64,000 nucleotides of DNA from an uncultured Flavobacteriia bacterium (GTDB lineage Bacteria; Bacteroidota; Bacteroidia; Flavobacteriales_D; Crocinitomicaceae): NCBI GenBank assembly GCA_937975705.1, contig CALJTX010000039.1:1-64000 (forward strand). The letters are read 5' to 3'. Below the pieces are notes generated by a model that was not told where the DNA came from, did no database searches, and was given only the letters and a program-made list of their open reading frames with translations. The translations under genes were made by a program, and so were the position numbers. Numbering within the stretch: position 1 is the stretch's first letter; each line of letters starts with the position of its first letter. Below are positions 23,047-32,377 of the stretch, piece after piece.

Positions 23047-24350
23047 AAATGAAAACCCTGTTCTCCAGTGGACTGCTGAGCCTAATATTTGGCTTTTCGG
23101 CTCACGCCCAAACATTTGATTTGGCGGCTTGCTTGCGTTCTGCAGAAACCGCCAATGCGCAAATCCGCAGTGCGCAACTCGATGTTGCAATCAATGAAAG
23201 CCAACGCGCCGCGTATCTCTCCACGCGCTTGCCTTCATTGAATTTTGTAGGTGACTACAAATACAACGCCATTATCCCAGGTCAGGTAGTGCCTGCACAG
23301 TTTTTTGGCGGCCCAGCCGGAACGTTCGCCGAGGTGAAGTTTGGCGTGCCTATTGTTTTGAGCAATACGGTTCAGCTCAACCAAATTTTGTTCAACTCGC
23401 AAGTCAACTACGGCTTGGCCGCTTTGCGCATCAATAGTGAAATCGTCAAGATCCAAAGAGACATGACCATTCAAGATGTCAAGTACCAAGTCGCCAATAC
23501 CTTCTTTATTTTACAAGGTCTTTATCAGCAACTTCAGTTCATCGACAGCAATATTTCTTATGCCAATCGCATCCTCAAAAACATGGATTTGATGGTGGAG
23601 CAGGGAATGCTCGTGCAAACAGAAGCTGACAAAATCCGCATCAATCGCTTGAATTTAGAAAACACCCAAGCCAACTTGATTGCTACGCAAAGCCAGCTCG
23701 AAGATTTGCTTAAAATCCTGATAGGGGTAGATCCTAAATCCAAAATCAGTTTGCAAACGGATCAAATGGTTCAAAAATCGATTTTAGTAGATCAAAATGC
23801 AAGCAATTTGTTTGCGCTACAACTGCTCGAACAGCAAAAACTAATGGCCCAAGAAGAGGCAAAAGGCATCAAGATGGGTTACTTGCCAAATGTCAATTTG
23901 TATGGCATCTATCAATACAATGTCAACATGAACCCCGAGACCGATTTTAGAACAGGTATCGATGGTGCTTTTGTTGGCTTGCGCGTCGATTGGAATCTTT
24001 TTGACGGCCTAGACAAACACCACAAAGCAGCGGTCAATGCGCTCAAGCAAGAGCAACTCGAGACAAAGACAGCACTCGTGCAACAACAATTGCAATTGCA
24101 AATTGATCAAAACAAACGCCTAATGGAGGTCAAGGCAAATGCCCTCGACATTTCTAAAGAACAATTGAAATTGGCTGAAGCAGTGCACCAGCATGCGAGC
24201 CTCAAGTTTGCAGAAGGGCTCATCGGTACCAACGATTTGCTTCAAGCGCAAACAGGCCTAGAACAAGCGCAAACTGGCGTGGTGGCAGCGTATGTTGCTT
24301 TGCGCCAAGCAGAACTCGAATACTTAAAATCAAACGGAAATATCAAATAA
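23043..24350 (+). CDS. TolC-family outer-membrane efflux protein
   Basis: 435 residues with a signal peptide (MKMKTLFSSGLLSLIFGFSAHA). The two-fold repeated, helix-rich structure is typical of outer-membrane factors: FDLAACLRSAETANAQIRSA and LQLAEAVHQHASLKFAEGLI are the equivalent helices of the two halves, each with TolC-like coiled-coil heptads. It forms the trimeric exit duct of a tripartite pump with the adaptor and RND permease that follow. Overlap with the TetR stop (ATGA) and a 6-bp gap to the adaptor gene show one operon. The antisense frames inside are shadows. Confidence 0.92.
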   Translation: MKMKTLFSSGLLSLIFGFSAHAQTFDLAACLRSAETANAQIRSAQLDVAINESQRAAYLSTRLPSLNFVGDYKYNAIIPGQVVPAQFFGGPAGTFAEVKFGVPIVLSNTVQLNQILFNSQVNYGLAALRINSEIVKIQRDMTIQDVKYQVANTFFILQGLYQQLQFIDSNISYANRILKNMDLMVEQGMLVQTEADKIRINRLNLENTQANLIATQSQLEDLLKILIGVDPKSKISLQTDQMVQKSILVDQNASNLFALQLLEQQKLMAQEEAKGIKMGYLPNVNLYGIYQYNVNMNPETDFRTGIDGAFVGLRVDWNLFDGLDKHHKAAVNALKQEQLETKTALVQQQLQLQIDQNKRLMEVKANALDISKEQLKLAEAVHQHASLKFAEGLIGTNDLLQAQTGLEQAQTGVVAAYVALRQAELEYLKSNGNIK

Positions 24351-24356
24351 CTACTC

Positions 24357-25409
24357 ATGAAACGCATCATTTTTATCTCTCTAGCGGTTGTAGCTCTATT
24401 GGGGCTCATCATTTTCAAACTTCTTTCAAATTCAGAGAAAGCCAAAAAGAAAATCTATATCCACAACATGGAAGCGGCGGTTTTGGTCGATACAGACAAG
24501 CCCCAAATGCATACTTTTGAAAGTGCCTATTCCTATCTAGGTGTATTTGAAGCCATGCACCAAAACAATGTGGCTTCAGAAGGATCTGGTAAACTCATCG
24601 ATTTATTGGTCAAAGAAGGCGATCAAGTCAGCAAAGGACAGGTGATTGCCAAACTAGACGACGAACTCATTTCGCTACAAATCGAAAACGCCAAACTCAA
24701 TATTGCACAGCTCAAAAACGACAACGCGCGTTTTGCTAACTTGAGAAAAGAACAAGCGGTTTCTTCAATGGAAGCCGAAAAAATGGAACTTGCGCTCAAG
24801 TCTGCCGAAGTGCAACTCAAGCAGTTGCAAAAGCAATTGCGCGGCACCAAAGTGCTCGCACCATTCTCAGGTGTCGTGACCAAAAAAATGGCAGACCTCG
24901 GCTCTATGGTGATGCCCGGTACGCCAATTGTTGAACTGACCGATATCTCTCAACTTAAACTTACTATTTCAGTGCCAGAGCGCGACGTCCTTAAATTCAG
25001 AAAAGGACAAAAAGTAAATGTGGCTGTAGATGCACACGACAAAGAAGTTTTAGGAAGTATTTACAGTATTTCTGTGCAAGCAGATGGCTTGCATAATTTC
25101 AAAGTACAGGTATTGGTGAGCAATGCGGGTGCACAGAAAATTCTTGCGGGCATGTACGGAAATGTTACGCTATCCAATAACGAAAGCGTAAAAGCATTGG
25201 CGGTGCCGCGCAAGGCGCTCATTGGCTCTACTAAAAACCCACAGATTTATGTGGTCTCGAATGGCAAAGCGGTCTTGACGCCGTTTAGCTCAGGAACTGC
25301 TGATGGCAATTATTTAGAGGTGGTTTCGGGCTTAAGTGCTGCAGATGAAATCGTTGTGAAAGGCCAAGTGAACTTGGAAGATGGTATGAATATCAAACGC
25401 AATAAATAA
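24357..25409 (+). CDS. RND efflux periplasmic adaptor (HlyD/MFP family)
   Basis: 350 residues with an N-terminal membrane anchor (IIFISLAVVALLGLIIFKLL). A biotinyl-lipoyl half-motif (GSGKLIDLLVKEGDQVSKGQVIAKLDD), a helical hairpin (about 95-140), the second lipoyl half (LAPFSGVVTKKMADLGSMVMPGTPIVEL) and a beta-barrel follow. This is the standard adaptor order. It bridges the TolC-like duct and the RND pump in the periplasm. No lipobox Cys is seen, so it is anchored by the helix. The gene is four bases upstream of the permease gene. Confidence 0.92.
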   Translation: MKRIIFISLAVVALLGLIIFKLLSNSEKAKKKIYIHNMEAAVLVDTDKPQMHTFESAYSYLGVFEAMHQNNVASEGSGKLIDLLVKEGDQVSKGQVIAKLDDELISLQIENAKLNIAQLKNDNARFANLRKEQAVSSMEAEKMELALKSAEVQLKQLQKQLRGTKVLAPFSGVVTKKMADLGSMVMPGTPIVELTDISQLKLTISVPERDVLKFRKGQKVNVAVDAHDKEVLGSIYSISVQADGLHNFKVQVLVSNAGAQKILAGMYGNVTLSNNESVKALAVPRKALIGSTKNPQIYVVSNGKAVLTPFSSGTADGNYLEVVSGLSAADEIVVKGQVNLEDGMNIKRNK

Positions 25410-25413
25410 GCAC

Positions 25414-28400
25414 ATGACACTCACGGAATTAGCCATTAAACGGCCCTCATTTATCATCGTCATCTTTACCGTTTTGGTGGGTGGCGGCCTCTTGAGCTAC
25501 AAGCAGCTCTCTTATGAACTTATGCCCGATTTTTCGGCACCTCTCCTTACAATCACTACGGCTTATCCTGGCGCTTCTCCATCTACGGTAGAAAGTCAGG
25601 TATCTAAACCTTTAGAAGATGTTTTGAGCGGTATGGAAAACGTCGATGAAGTGACTTCCTTTTCTTTTGACAACGCTTCTTTCGTGTTGCTTGAATTCAA
25701 GGCCTCAGCCAATATAGACGACGCCTTAGAAGATGCACAGCGCAAGATCAACAACAATCTCAGTAGGTTGCCAGACGACGCCCAAAATCCGATGGTGGCC
25801 AAAATTGAACCCAACGCCACACCAGTCTTACAGTTGAGTGCGGTTGCCAAAAACTTGTCAGATGCCGAACTCATGCGCCTCATGGACGACCAACTTTTAC
25901 CGGCTATCAAGCAAGTAAAAGGTGTGGCCGAAGTACAGGTGATTGGTGGAGAACGCCGTTCGTTTCGCGTCAATGTGGACAAAGACAAAATGCGCAAAAT
26001 GGGCTTGTCTATGGCGCAAATCAATCAGGCGATTGCCCTTTCAAATCTTGATTTCCCAACGGGTAAAATCAAAAGTAGCAGCGAGCAAATTACTGTACGC
26101 CTTACGGGCAAGTACAAAAACCTAGAAGACCTTCAGGATTTGGTCCTGATGGCCAAAGGAACCAGTACCATTCGCTTGCGCGATGTAGCCGAAGTAGTCG
26201 ATGCCTCCGAAGACCAAATTACGATTTCACGTTTGAACGGCGTAAATGGTATTGGTTTGCGCATCAAAAAACAATCTGACGCCAATGCAGTTGACGTTGC
26301 GAATGCCACCAAAGCTAAATTCAAAGACTTAGAAGACAAATTCAACAAGGAAGGTCTGCGCTTTACAGTTGCAACCGACACCTCTTTGCCGACGATCGAA
26401 TCCGTAGACGCCGTTTTACACGATCTTGAATTAGCGGTTTTCTTAGTGGCACTCGTGATGCTCTTGTTTTTGCATACCATCCGCAATGCATTTATCGTAT
26501 TGGTTTCTATTCCAGCCTCTTTGATCTCAACGTTTGTTGCCATGTACTTGTTGGGCTACACGCTCAACCTCATGACGCTTTTGGCGATGTCGTTGGTGAT
26601 TGGGATTTTGGTCGATGACTCCATTGTGGTGCTCGAAAACATCTACAGACACCTTCAAATGGGTAAAAAACGCCGCCAGGCTGCTTTAGATGGCCGAAAC
26701 GAGATTGGCTTTACCGCTTTGGCTATTACGCTAGTGGATGTCGTGGTGTTTTCGCCAGTCGTCTTTATCGAAGGAACTATTTCGGATATCCTTCACCAAT
26801 TCTCTATAGTTGTGGTGGTTTCTACCCTGATGTCTCTCTTTGTCTGTTTTACTTTAACTCCTTGGTTGGCTTCGCGCTTTGCCAAAGAAGTCAAACTAGA
26901 TCCCAAAAAACCTTTCCAGGCAATTTTGCTATGGTTTGAACGCCGCATCACCATTTTTACAAACTCTTATGTGAAAATTGTAGCTTGGGCGCTCCGCCAT
27001 AAAATTTCTATGGCCCTCATTGTCATTGCCATATTTGTTGCGTCTTTTGCCACTATGGGCCTCGGCATCGTGGGGCAAGAGTTTGTGTCTCAAGGTGACC
27101 AAGGTAAATTTATGCTCAAACTCAAATATGAGAAGAGCGCCACTTTTGCCGAAAACAACCTCACCACCATGAAAATAGAGCAATTGTTATTGGCTCAAAA
27201 AGATATGGTCAAAATTGTTTTTTCAAATGTTGGTGGGCCAAGCTCTGGCCTAGGTGCATCTGCTTTTGGTTCCGAAAACCGTTCTGAAATCACCGTCATG
27301 CTCAAAAAAGACAAGCAAAAAGAAATGCCGACTGTTGAATACATGAACCTGATCCGAACTAAAATTGAAAATGAGTATCCTGGCGTTGAAGTCAAGGCGC
27401 TCAATATGGGATTGGTCGATTCAGAACAAGCGCCAATTGAAATTTTTATATCAAGCAACGATAAGGAGTTGATGGTGAAAGAGGCGCGCAGGCTCAAAAA
27501 TGCAATCAAATCCATGCATGGAGCCAAAGACCCTAGTCTGAGTACTGAAGATGTGACACCAGAGGTTAAAATTGCCCTCAATCGTGAAAAAATGGGGCAA
27601 TTAGGCGTAAATGTTGCTGCAGTGGGTATGCAATTGCAAGGCTCGCTTTCGGGCAACCACGACAGCCAAATTGACCTAGATGGCTCTGAATATGATATCC
27701 GTGTGATGCTAGACGCTGCCAACAGAAAAGACGTAGAAGACATCCAAAACATGACTTTTGCAAACAACGAAGGCAAGCAAGTACAATTGAGCGAGTTTGC
27801 GGAAATCTCTGTAGACAACGCCGCAGGTACACTCGAGCGCAAAAACAGGATCTCCAACACCACTTTGCGTTGTTATGTATTGGGTACTGCTCCTGGAACC
27901 GTTGCAGCTGATATTGAAAAATACCTCAAGAAAAATCCGCTAGATCCTAATGTACGTCTTACTTGGGGTGGCGAAATCAAGCGTCAGAAAGAATCTTTTG
28001 GAGCGCTCGGCACCGCCATGGGTATTGGAGTTATTCTGGTTTACCTGATCATGGTAGCGCTCTACGATAACTTTGTATATCCGTTTGTGGTTTTGTTCTC
28101 GATTTTAGTTTCTTTGGTTGGCGCTATATTGGCATTGGCACTTAGTTCTTCTAACATGGGTATCTTCACCATGCTCGGTATGCTGATGCTCTTGGGGCTG
28201 GTGGCCAAGAATGCCATCTTGATTGTCGACTTTACCAATCACCTCAAAGAAAAAGGAATGACCACCTATAGTGCCTTGTTAGAATCTGTCAGAGAAAGGA
28301 TGCGTCCGATTCTCATGACCACAATTGCAATGGTGATCGGTATGGTGCCAATTGCTACGGCTACTGGATCTGGTGCAGAATGGAAAAACGGCCTTGCTTG

Positions 28401-28530
28401 GGTACTCATTGGCGGCTTGACCAGCTCGATGTTCTTGACTATTATTGTAGTGCCCATGATGTATTATACCGTGGACCGCATTAAGGATAAAATCAAGTTC
28501 AAGCGCTTGGCCAAACTTACTGAAGAGTAA
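25414..28530 (+). CDS. RND multidrug efflux permease (HAE1/AcrB type)
   Basis: 1,038 residues, the usual size for AcrB-type pumps. Twelve membrane helices and two large periplasmic loops are evident. The N-terminus LAIKRPSFIIVIFTVLVGGG and the helix-4 proton-relay motif LVIGILVDDSIVVLENIYRH (adjacent Asp near residue 400) are intact. Periplasmic segments such as GVAEVQVIGG and the C-terminal LMLLGLVAKNAILIVDF fit the family. It uses the proton gradient to export hydrophobic compounds through the adaptor and TolC partners encoded just upstream. The substrate range is not predictable. A terminator follows at 28555-28581. Confidence 0.95.
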   Translation: MTLTELAIKRPSFIIVIFTVLVGGGLLSYKQLSYELMPDFSAPLLTITTAYPGASPSTVESQVSKPLEDVLSGMENVDEVTSFSFDNASFVLLEFKASANIDDALEDAQRKINNNLSRLPDDAQNPMVAKIEPNATPVLQLSAVAKNLSDAELMRLMDDQLLPAIKQVKGVAEVQVIGGERRSFRVNVDKDKMRKMGLSMAQINQAIALSNLDFPTGKIKSSSEQITVRLTGKYKNLEDLQDLVLMAKGTSTIRLRDVAEVVDASEDQITISRLNGVNGIGLRIKKQSDANAVDVANATKAKFKDLEDKFNKEGLRFTVATDTSLPTIESVDAVLHDLELAVFLVALVMLLFLHTIRNAFIVLVSIPASLISTFVAMYLLGYTLNLMTLLAMSLVIGILVDDSIVVLENIYRHLQMGKKRRQAALDGRNEIGFTALAITLVDVVVFSPVVFIEGTISDILHQFSIVVVVSTLMSLFVCFTLTPWLASRFAKEVKLDPKKPFQAILLWFERRITIFTNSYVKIVAWALRHKISMALIVIAIFVASFATMGLGIVGQEFVSQGDQGKFMLKLKYEKSATFAENNLTTMKIEQLLLAQKDMVKIVFSNVGGPSSGLGASAFGSENRSEITVMLKKDKQKEMPTVEYMNLIRTKIENEYPGVEVKALNMGLVDSEQAPIEIFISSNDKELMVKEARRLKNAIKSMHGAKDPSLSTEDVTPEVKIALNREKMGQLGVNVAAVGMQLQGSLSGNHDSQIDLDGSEYDIRVMLDAANRKDVEDIQNMTFANNEGKQVQLSEFAEISVDNAAGTLERKNRISNTTLRCYVLGTAPGTVAADIEKYLKKNPLDPNVRLTWGGEIKRQKESFGALGTAMGIGVILVYLIMVALYDNFVYPFVVLFSILVSLVGAILALALSSSNMGIFTMLGMLMLLGLVAKNAILIVDFTNHLKEKGMTTYSALLESVRERMRPILMTTIAMVIGMVPIATATGSGAEWKNGLAWVLIGGLTSSMFLTIIVVPMMYYTVDRIKDKIKFKRLAKLTEE

Positions 28531-28554
28531 GCGTTGAGCTAAATTAGAAATGTA

Positions 28555-28581
28555 AAAAGAGGTGGCTTAGGCCGCCTCTTT
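28555..28581. terminator. Bidirectional terminator between convergent genes
   Basis: AAAAGAGGTGGC (28555-28566) and GCCGCCTCTTT (28571-28581) form a stem with one G-T pair and a TTAG loop, with A-rich and T-rich flanks. It serves the RND operon (stop at 28530). Its right arm lies inside the last codons of the convergent MFS gene. Confidence 0.75.
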
Positions 28582-29802
28582 GTTTTTGGAGGCAACGTAC
28601 TGATAAACGCGACGCGTGAGGTAGATATTGACAATGATAACGGCTACAACAACATAACCTAATAGGTCAAAATTCATGAGTGGAGCACTCGGGCTCGCTT
28701 GCCATACGATTTTACCGCCAATAATTGCAGCAATACCACCTGCAATTTGCTGCAAAGAAGAATTGATACTCATGAATGCTCCGCGGTCATGTGCTGCTGG
28801 TACGGAGCTCGTGAGGGCCTGAGAAGGCACCATGCGCGCCATGATGCCGCCCATCATGAAAATATTGACAACAATTAAGATAAAAAGACTTGTTTCACCA
28901 AGGTGTACATATACCAAAACGGAAAATATCATGGTAATGGAAGCCCACATAAAAAGTTGAAATTTATTGATTTTATCGGCGAGCAAGCCAATGAGCGGCA
29001 TGATCATAAAGGTAGAAACCCCGACGATCATAAATAAAAGTGGGAGTTCTTTTTGAGAGATGCCTACATTGTTGACTGCAAAAGCACTGCCCCAAGGCAT
29101 CATGAAGTAACCACCAAGCGACATAAATGCGGTGGCCATAAAGCCAATGCGGTAATTGCGGTTTTTGATGGTAGCCAACAAGTGGTGAAAAGCTGAATGG
29201 TCTGTTTGCTTATCTAGGTGGGCTCGTACTGGCTTCATGCCAAATAGAATAAAGAGCAGCATGATAATTGACAAGCAGACAATCATATAAAAAGGTGTTT
29301 GCCAGTTTGATTTTGCCGCAATGTATAAGCTAATTGGAATACCTAAAATTTGACTCAGGCCAAAACCCATTTGCATGAAGCCCATGACGCGGCCACGTTG
29401 CTGTAAGCTAAATATATCTGCTACAATAGCCATGGCAATTGAAGACATCACACCACCAAATACACCAGTGAAAATCCGCGCCAAGACCAACTGCTCATAG
29501 GATTGCGCTAAACCACAAAACAGCGTACCGATGATAAAACCGGTGTAAAAGAAGAGCAATAGGCGTTTGCGGTCAAAGCGATCTGCAAAACCGGCTGTTA
29601 AAAAACCTGATAAGCCAGCAGCGAGGGCGTAGCTAGAGACCACGATTCCGAATTGATAGGGTTTCACTTGCAGGTCTTTCATAAGGAGGTCTCCTAAGGG
29701 CGACATCACCATAAAGTCTAGAACTACCGTAAATTGGGTAAGGGCTAAAATGGCAACTACCAACCATTGGTATTTGCTGAGCGGGCTTTTGTTATCTTTC
29801 AC
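28567..29802 (-). CDS. MFS transporter (drug-efflux-like)
   Basis: 411 residues with about twelve hydrophobic helices. Motif A between helices 2 and 3 reads GFADRFDRKRLLLFF, and RIFTGVFGGVMSSIAMAIVADIF and QRGRVMGFMQMGFGLSQILG fit the drug:H+ antiporter branch. There is no signal peptide. The substrate cannot be told from sequence; the neighbouring RND operon suggests an efflux context, but this gene is convergent and separately transcribed. Its 3' codons form one arm of the terminator at 28555-28581. Confidence 0.85.
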   Translation of the reverse strand: MKDNKSPLSKYQWLVVAILALTQFTVVLDFMVMSPLGDLLMKDLQVKPYQFGIVVSSYALAAGLSGFLTAGFADRFDRKRLLLFFYTGFIIGTLFCGLAQSYEQLVLARIFTGVFGGVMSSIAMAIVADIFSLQQRGRVMGFMQMGFGLSQILGIPISLYIAAKSNWQTPFYMIVCLSIIMLLFILFGMKPVRAHLDKQTDHSAFHHLLATIKNRNYRIGFMATAFMSLGGYFMMPWGSAFAVNNVGISQKELPLLFMIVGVSTFMIMPLIGLLADKINKFQLFMWASITMIFSVLVYVHLGETSLFILIVVNIFMMGGIMARMVPSQALTSSVPAAHDRGAFMSINSSLQQIAGGIAAIIGGKIVWQASPSAPLMNFDLLGYVVVAVIIVNIYLTRRVYQYVASKNKEAA

Positions 29803-29829
29803 GGGGTAAAATTACAGTTAATTTATGGG

Positions 29830-31566
29830 TTAGTCTGAGGTAGATACAAAGATCAATTGGCGAAATTGATCTATTTGGTTGGTACAGCTCAATACGTATA
29901 AGCCGGATGGAATGGAAGAAAGATGGAGTACTTGCGCTTTTGCGTTGGCTTTTTCACTGTAAAGTACTTTGCCATTTAAATCGATCAATTCTATCAGCGA
30001 CCCCAACCAATGGGTTGGAAGCGCTATGTTAATAATATCTTTTGCAGGATTGGGATAGATGCAGGGTTGTGCTGATTTATTAGCAGCCAGACCTGCATCA
30101 ATGAGGAGGATTTGCGTGCTGTCTGAACAGCCAAACACGTCTGTGACGATACATTGGTAATGGCCATTTTGGTTGTAATTCAAAATGTTGTTCGTTGTGT
30201 TGCTGAGCAACTGCCCGTCTAGAAACCAAGAAAATGTGGCGTTCTGTGCCACGTTGCTCACCAACAAACTGCCGTTGTTTTCAGATATAACGGGTTGCAG
30301 AAAAGGCGCACAATAGACCGCACTAAGTGTGTCCGAAAAAGCAACACAACCACTAGCGTTTAGCGCTACCAATGTGTAGTTTCCACTCTGGTATATAGAT
30401 TGTGAAGCGGCGTTGGCACCAGCTATTGGCGATCCATTGAAATACCATTGATATGCCAAACCTAAAGCAGGCGTACTGAGCGTATGTGTAAGAGAATCAT
30501 AAGAAATGAGAGGTGTAGGAGGTGGGGCATAAATATATAGGGTGTCTATGGAGGTGAGTTGTGGAGTTGGTAAAATTTGTTGTGTTGCTATCGTGTAATG
30601 GACAACCGAATTTCCTGCCACACAGCTAGCGCAGCCATTGAGTTGAAGGACATGACTGCCGATATAGTCGTCATTGCCAAAATAGGGCTCCAAATAACTG
30701 TCATCGGCTTCCCAGATTTCAAGAACATATGTGTTATTGGCATTGAGGTTCAAATTGAGCGCCCATTGTACGGGCGGGTTTTGGTCGCCAATAATGCCAG
30801 ATTGGTAGATGACTGCACCGTTCTGTAGAATTTTAAAATAACTGTCCGCGTTGTCATAGGAAGGGAAGCCGCCACCGTAGTTGCTCATGGAGCTAATTTG
30901 GATGTTTTGTAGCGTAAATATTGTTGTGGTGTCTAGGTTGGCATAAGCTTGATAACTGACGATGTATGTGCCTGGGTTTGGGTAATATTGAGTTGTGGGA
31001 TTTTCTTGATTAGAGAAATTGCCATTGCCAAAATCCCAAGCGTATTGCATCAATCCTGGATTATTGTTTGTAAAACTCACAAGCGCAGGTGCACATGCTG
31101 GTGCGCCAGTACAGGAAAAGCCGTAATTGGCAAAACTATTTGGCGCAGGTAGGATTTCTAAGGTTTGTTGAAATACAAAGGGGTATCCGGTCAAAAAGGT
31201 AAGGTCAGCCAAAACGGTAATGTCAATGGTATAAGAACCGGCAAGTAGGGGAGTGCCGTGGATATTCACGCAGCCGAATGGCGATACCTGCGGATTGTAA
31301 TTGCAATTGACTGCTGAATTGTTACATACCCAGTTCAGGCCCACAGGAAGGCCAACGGAAACAATATGGAAATTTGTGAAATCATAACCGAGGGTGTCCG
31401 TGGGCATCACAAACGTGATGTCTTGATTGTAAACTTGGCCGACCGTTCCATTGGGCAGCACATTTGGGTAAATGCCCACTTGGTTTTGAGTAAAATCAAT
31501 GGTGCAATTTTGAGCTTGAATGCAGTAGCAAATCAAAAGAAAGAGTAGGGTAAATGTTTTTTTCAT
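29830..31566 (-). CDS. T9SS-sorted secreted protein with PKD domain
   Basis: 578 residues: signal peptide MKKTFTLLFLLICYCIQAQ, an N-terminal beta-rich part, and a PKD domain around residues 170-215 (YAWDFGNGNFSNQENPTTQY). Ig-like segments with SGNYTLVALNASGC and NGHYQCIVTDVFGC follow. The C-terminal sorting domain begins CIYPNPAKDIINIAL and ends YVLSCTNQIDQFRQLIFVS. It should pass the outer membrane through T9SS and be attached or released. No catalytic site is visible, so an adhesive or structural role is likeliest. It lies 27 bp upstream of the MFS gene on the same strand. Confidence 0.85.
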   Translation of the reverse strand: MKKTFTLLFLLICYCIQAQNCTIDFTQNQVGIYPNVLPNGTVGQVYNQDITFVMPTDTLGYDFTNFHIVSVGLPVGLNWVCNNSAVNCNYNPQVSPFGCVNIHGTPLLAGSYTIDITVLADLTFLTGYPFVFQQTLEILPAPNSFANYGFSCTGAPACAPALVSFTNNNPGLMQYAWDFGNGNFSNQENPTTQYYPNPGTYIVSYQAYANLDTTTIFTLQNIQISSMSNYGGGFPSYDNADSYFKILQNGAVIYQSGIIGDQNPPVQWALNLNLNANNTYVLEIWEADDSYLEPYFGNDDYIGSHVLQLNGCASCVAGNSVVHYTIATQQILPTPQLTSIDTLYIYAPPPTPLISYDSLTHTLSTPALGLAYQWYFNGSPIAGANAASQSIYQSGNYTLVALNASGCVAFSDTLSAVYCAPFLQPVISENNGSLLVSNVAQNATFSWFLDGQLLSNTTNNILNYNQNGHYQCIVTDVFGCSDSTQILLIDAGLAANKSAQPCIYPNPAKDIINIALPTHWLGSLIELIDLNGKVLYSEKANAKAQVLHLSSIPSGLYVLSCTNQIDQFRQLIFVSTSD

Positions 31567-31641
31567 TTTCTAATTTTTTGAAAACGAAATTACCCCTGAA
31601 ATGCAGCAGATCTTTCAGTAAAAATACTGAAAAGCAAGTGA

Positions 31642-32166
31642 TTATGCGTCTTGTTCGGTAATATTACCGATGCGTGGCCCGAGTTCAATACACGCTAAAT
31701 CATGGATTTTGTCGCCTGTAATAGCGAAGCGAAAAATCGTTTTGACCTGATGGAAACCCTTGTATCCGCAGGCCCCTGGATTGAGCCATAGCATATTGTA
31801 GCGCTGGTCAAATTGGGCGAGCGCGATATGAGAATGCCCACAGACAAAAAGTTGTGGGGCGCCATTTGCTTGCAGTTCTTCAAGAGCGGGGCGGGCATAT
31901 TTCCCCGGTCTGCCTGCGATATGGGTCATGAGCACCTCGACATCTTCTACTTTGAATCGCAGGAACTCTTTTGTTGCACTCCGAATGACATGGTTGTCTA
32001 TGTTGCCAAAAACAACCCGCAAAGGCTTGAACTTTTCAAGGGTTTCTAGTGTAGCCATATCGCCGATGTCTCCGGCATGCCAAATTTCATCGCAATCTGC
32101 AAAGTATTTCCAGATTTTGGGGTCCAAAAAACCGTGGGTATCAGAGAGTAAGCCGATGCGTTTCAT
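31642..32166 (-). CDS. YfcE/MJ0936-type metallophosphoesterase
   Basis: 174 residues from ATG 32166 (MKRIGLLSDTHGFLDPKIW). An in-frame ATG four codons earlier is less likely because it lies ahead of the conserved strand. Metal-ligand motifs are complete: SDTHG, HAGDIGD, GNID, MTHIAG and CGHSH. Small YfcE-type enzymes hydrolyse phosphodiesters or nucleotides in the cytosol with Mn or Mg ions; the native substrate is usually undefined. The gene is separated from the downstream T9SS gene by 75 bp holding a weak inverted repeat (TTTCAGTA...TACTGAAA, 31613-31632). Confidence 0.88.
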   Translation of the reverse strand: MKRIGLLSDTHGFLDPKIWKYFADCDEIWHAGDIGDMATLETLEKFKPLRVVFGNIDNHVIRSATKEFLRFKVEDVEVLMTHIAGRPGKYARPALEELQANGAPQLFVCGHSHIALAQFDQRYNMLWLNPGACGYKGFHQVKTIFRFAITGDKIHDLACIELGPRIGNITEQDA

Positions 32167-32207
32167 AGTTATCAACAAAAATACGCTTTTTTAATTCCAT
32201 TCAGTTT

Positions 32208-32261
32208 GTTAAATATTCAATCAGGAAATATGAATAATCGATAAAACATGTTAAATATTCA
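32208..32261 (+). promoter_or_regulatory. Paired 12-bp direct repeat upstream of the giant surface gene
   Basis: GTTAAATATTCA occurs at 32208-32219 and 32250-32261, 42 bp apart (four turns). TATTCA/TGAATA dyads lie between them. The pair lies 117-170 bp upstream of the ATG at 32378. It may be a regulator binding region; no factor can be named, and such AT-rich repeats can arise by chance. Confidence 0.3.
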
Positions 32262-32377
32262 TTAAATCAAGACATTTGCTCAACTAAAAATGGATTCCGA
32301 AAGTTTGTGAATAAATTTAGTCCGCTAGTAGTAAACATATTGCATGTTTCAGCTAAAATTGTAACAAACTATAAACT

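Noticed and set aside
27195..27863. 222-aa minus-strand frame inside the RND permease gene
   Set aside because: Antisense shadow of a strongly conserved pump; Ser/Leu-rich, with no signal or motif.
31613..31632. Terminator for the phosphoesterase gene
   Set aside because: TTTCAGTA...TACTGAAA is an 8-bp AT-rich stem without a following T-tract on the relevant strand; too weak to call.
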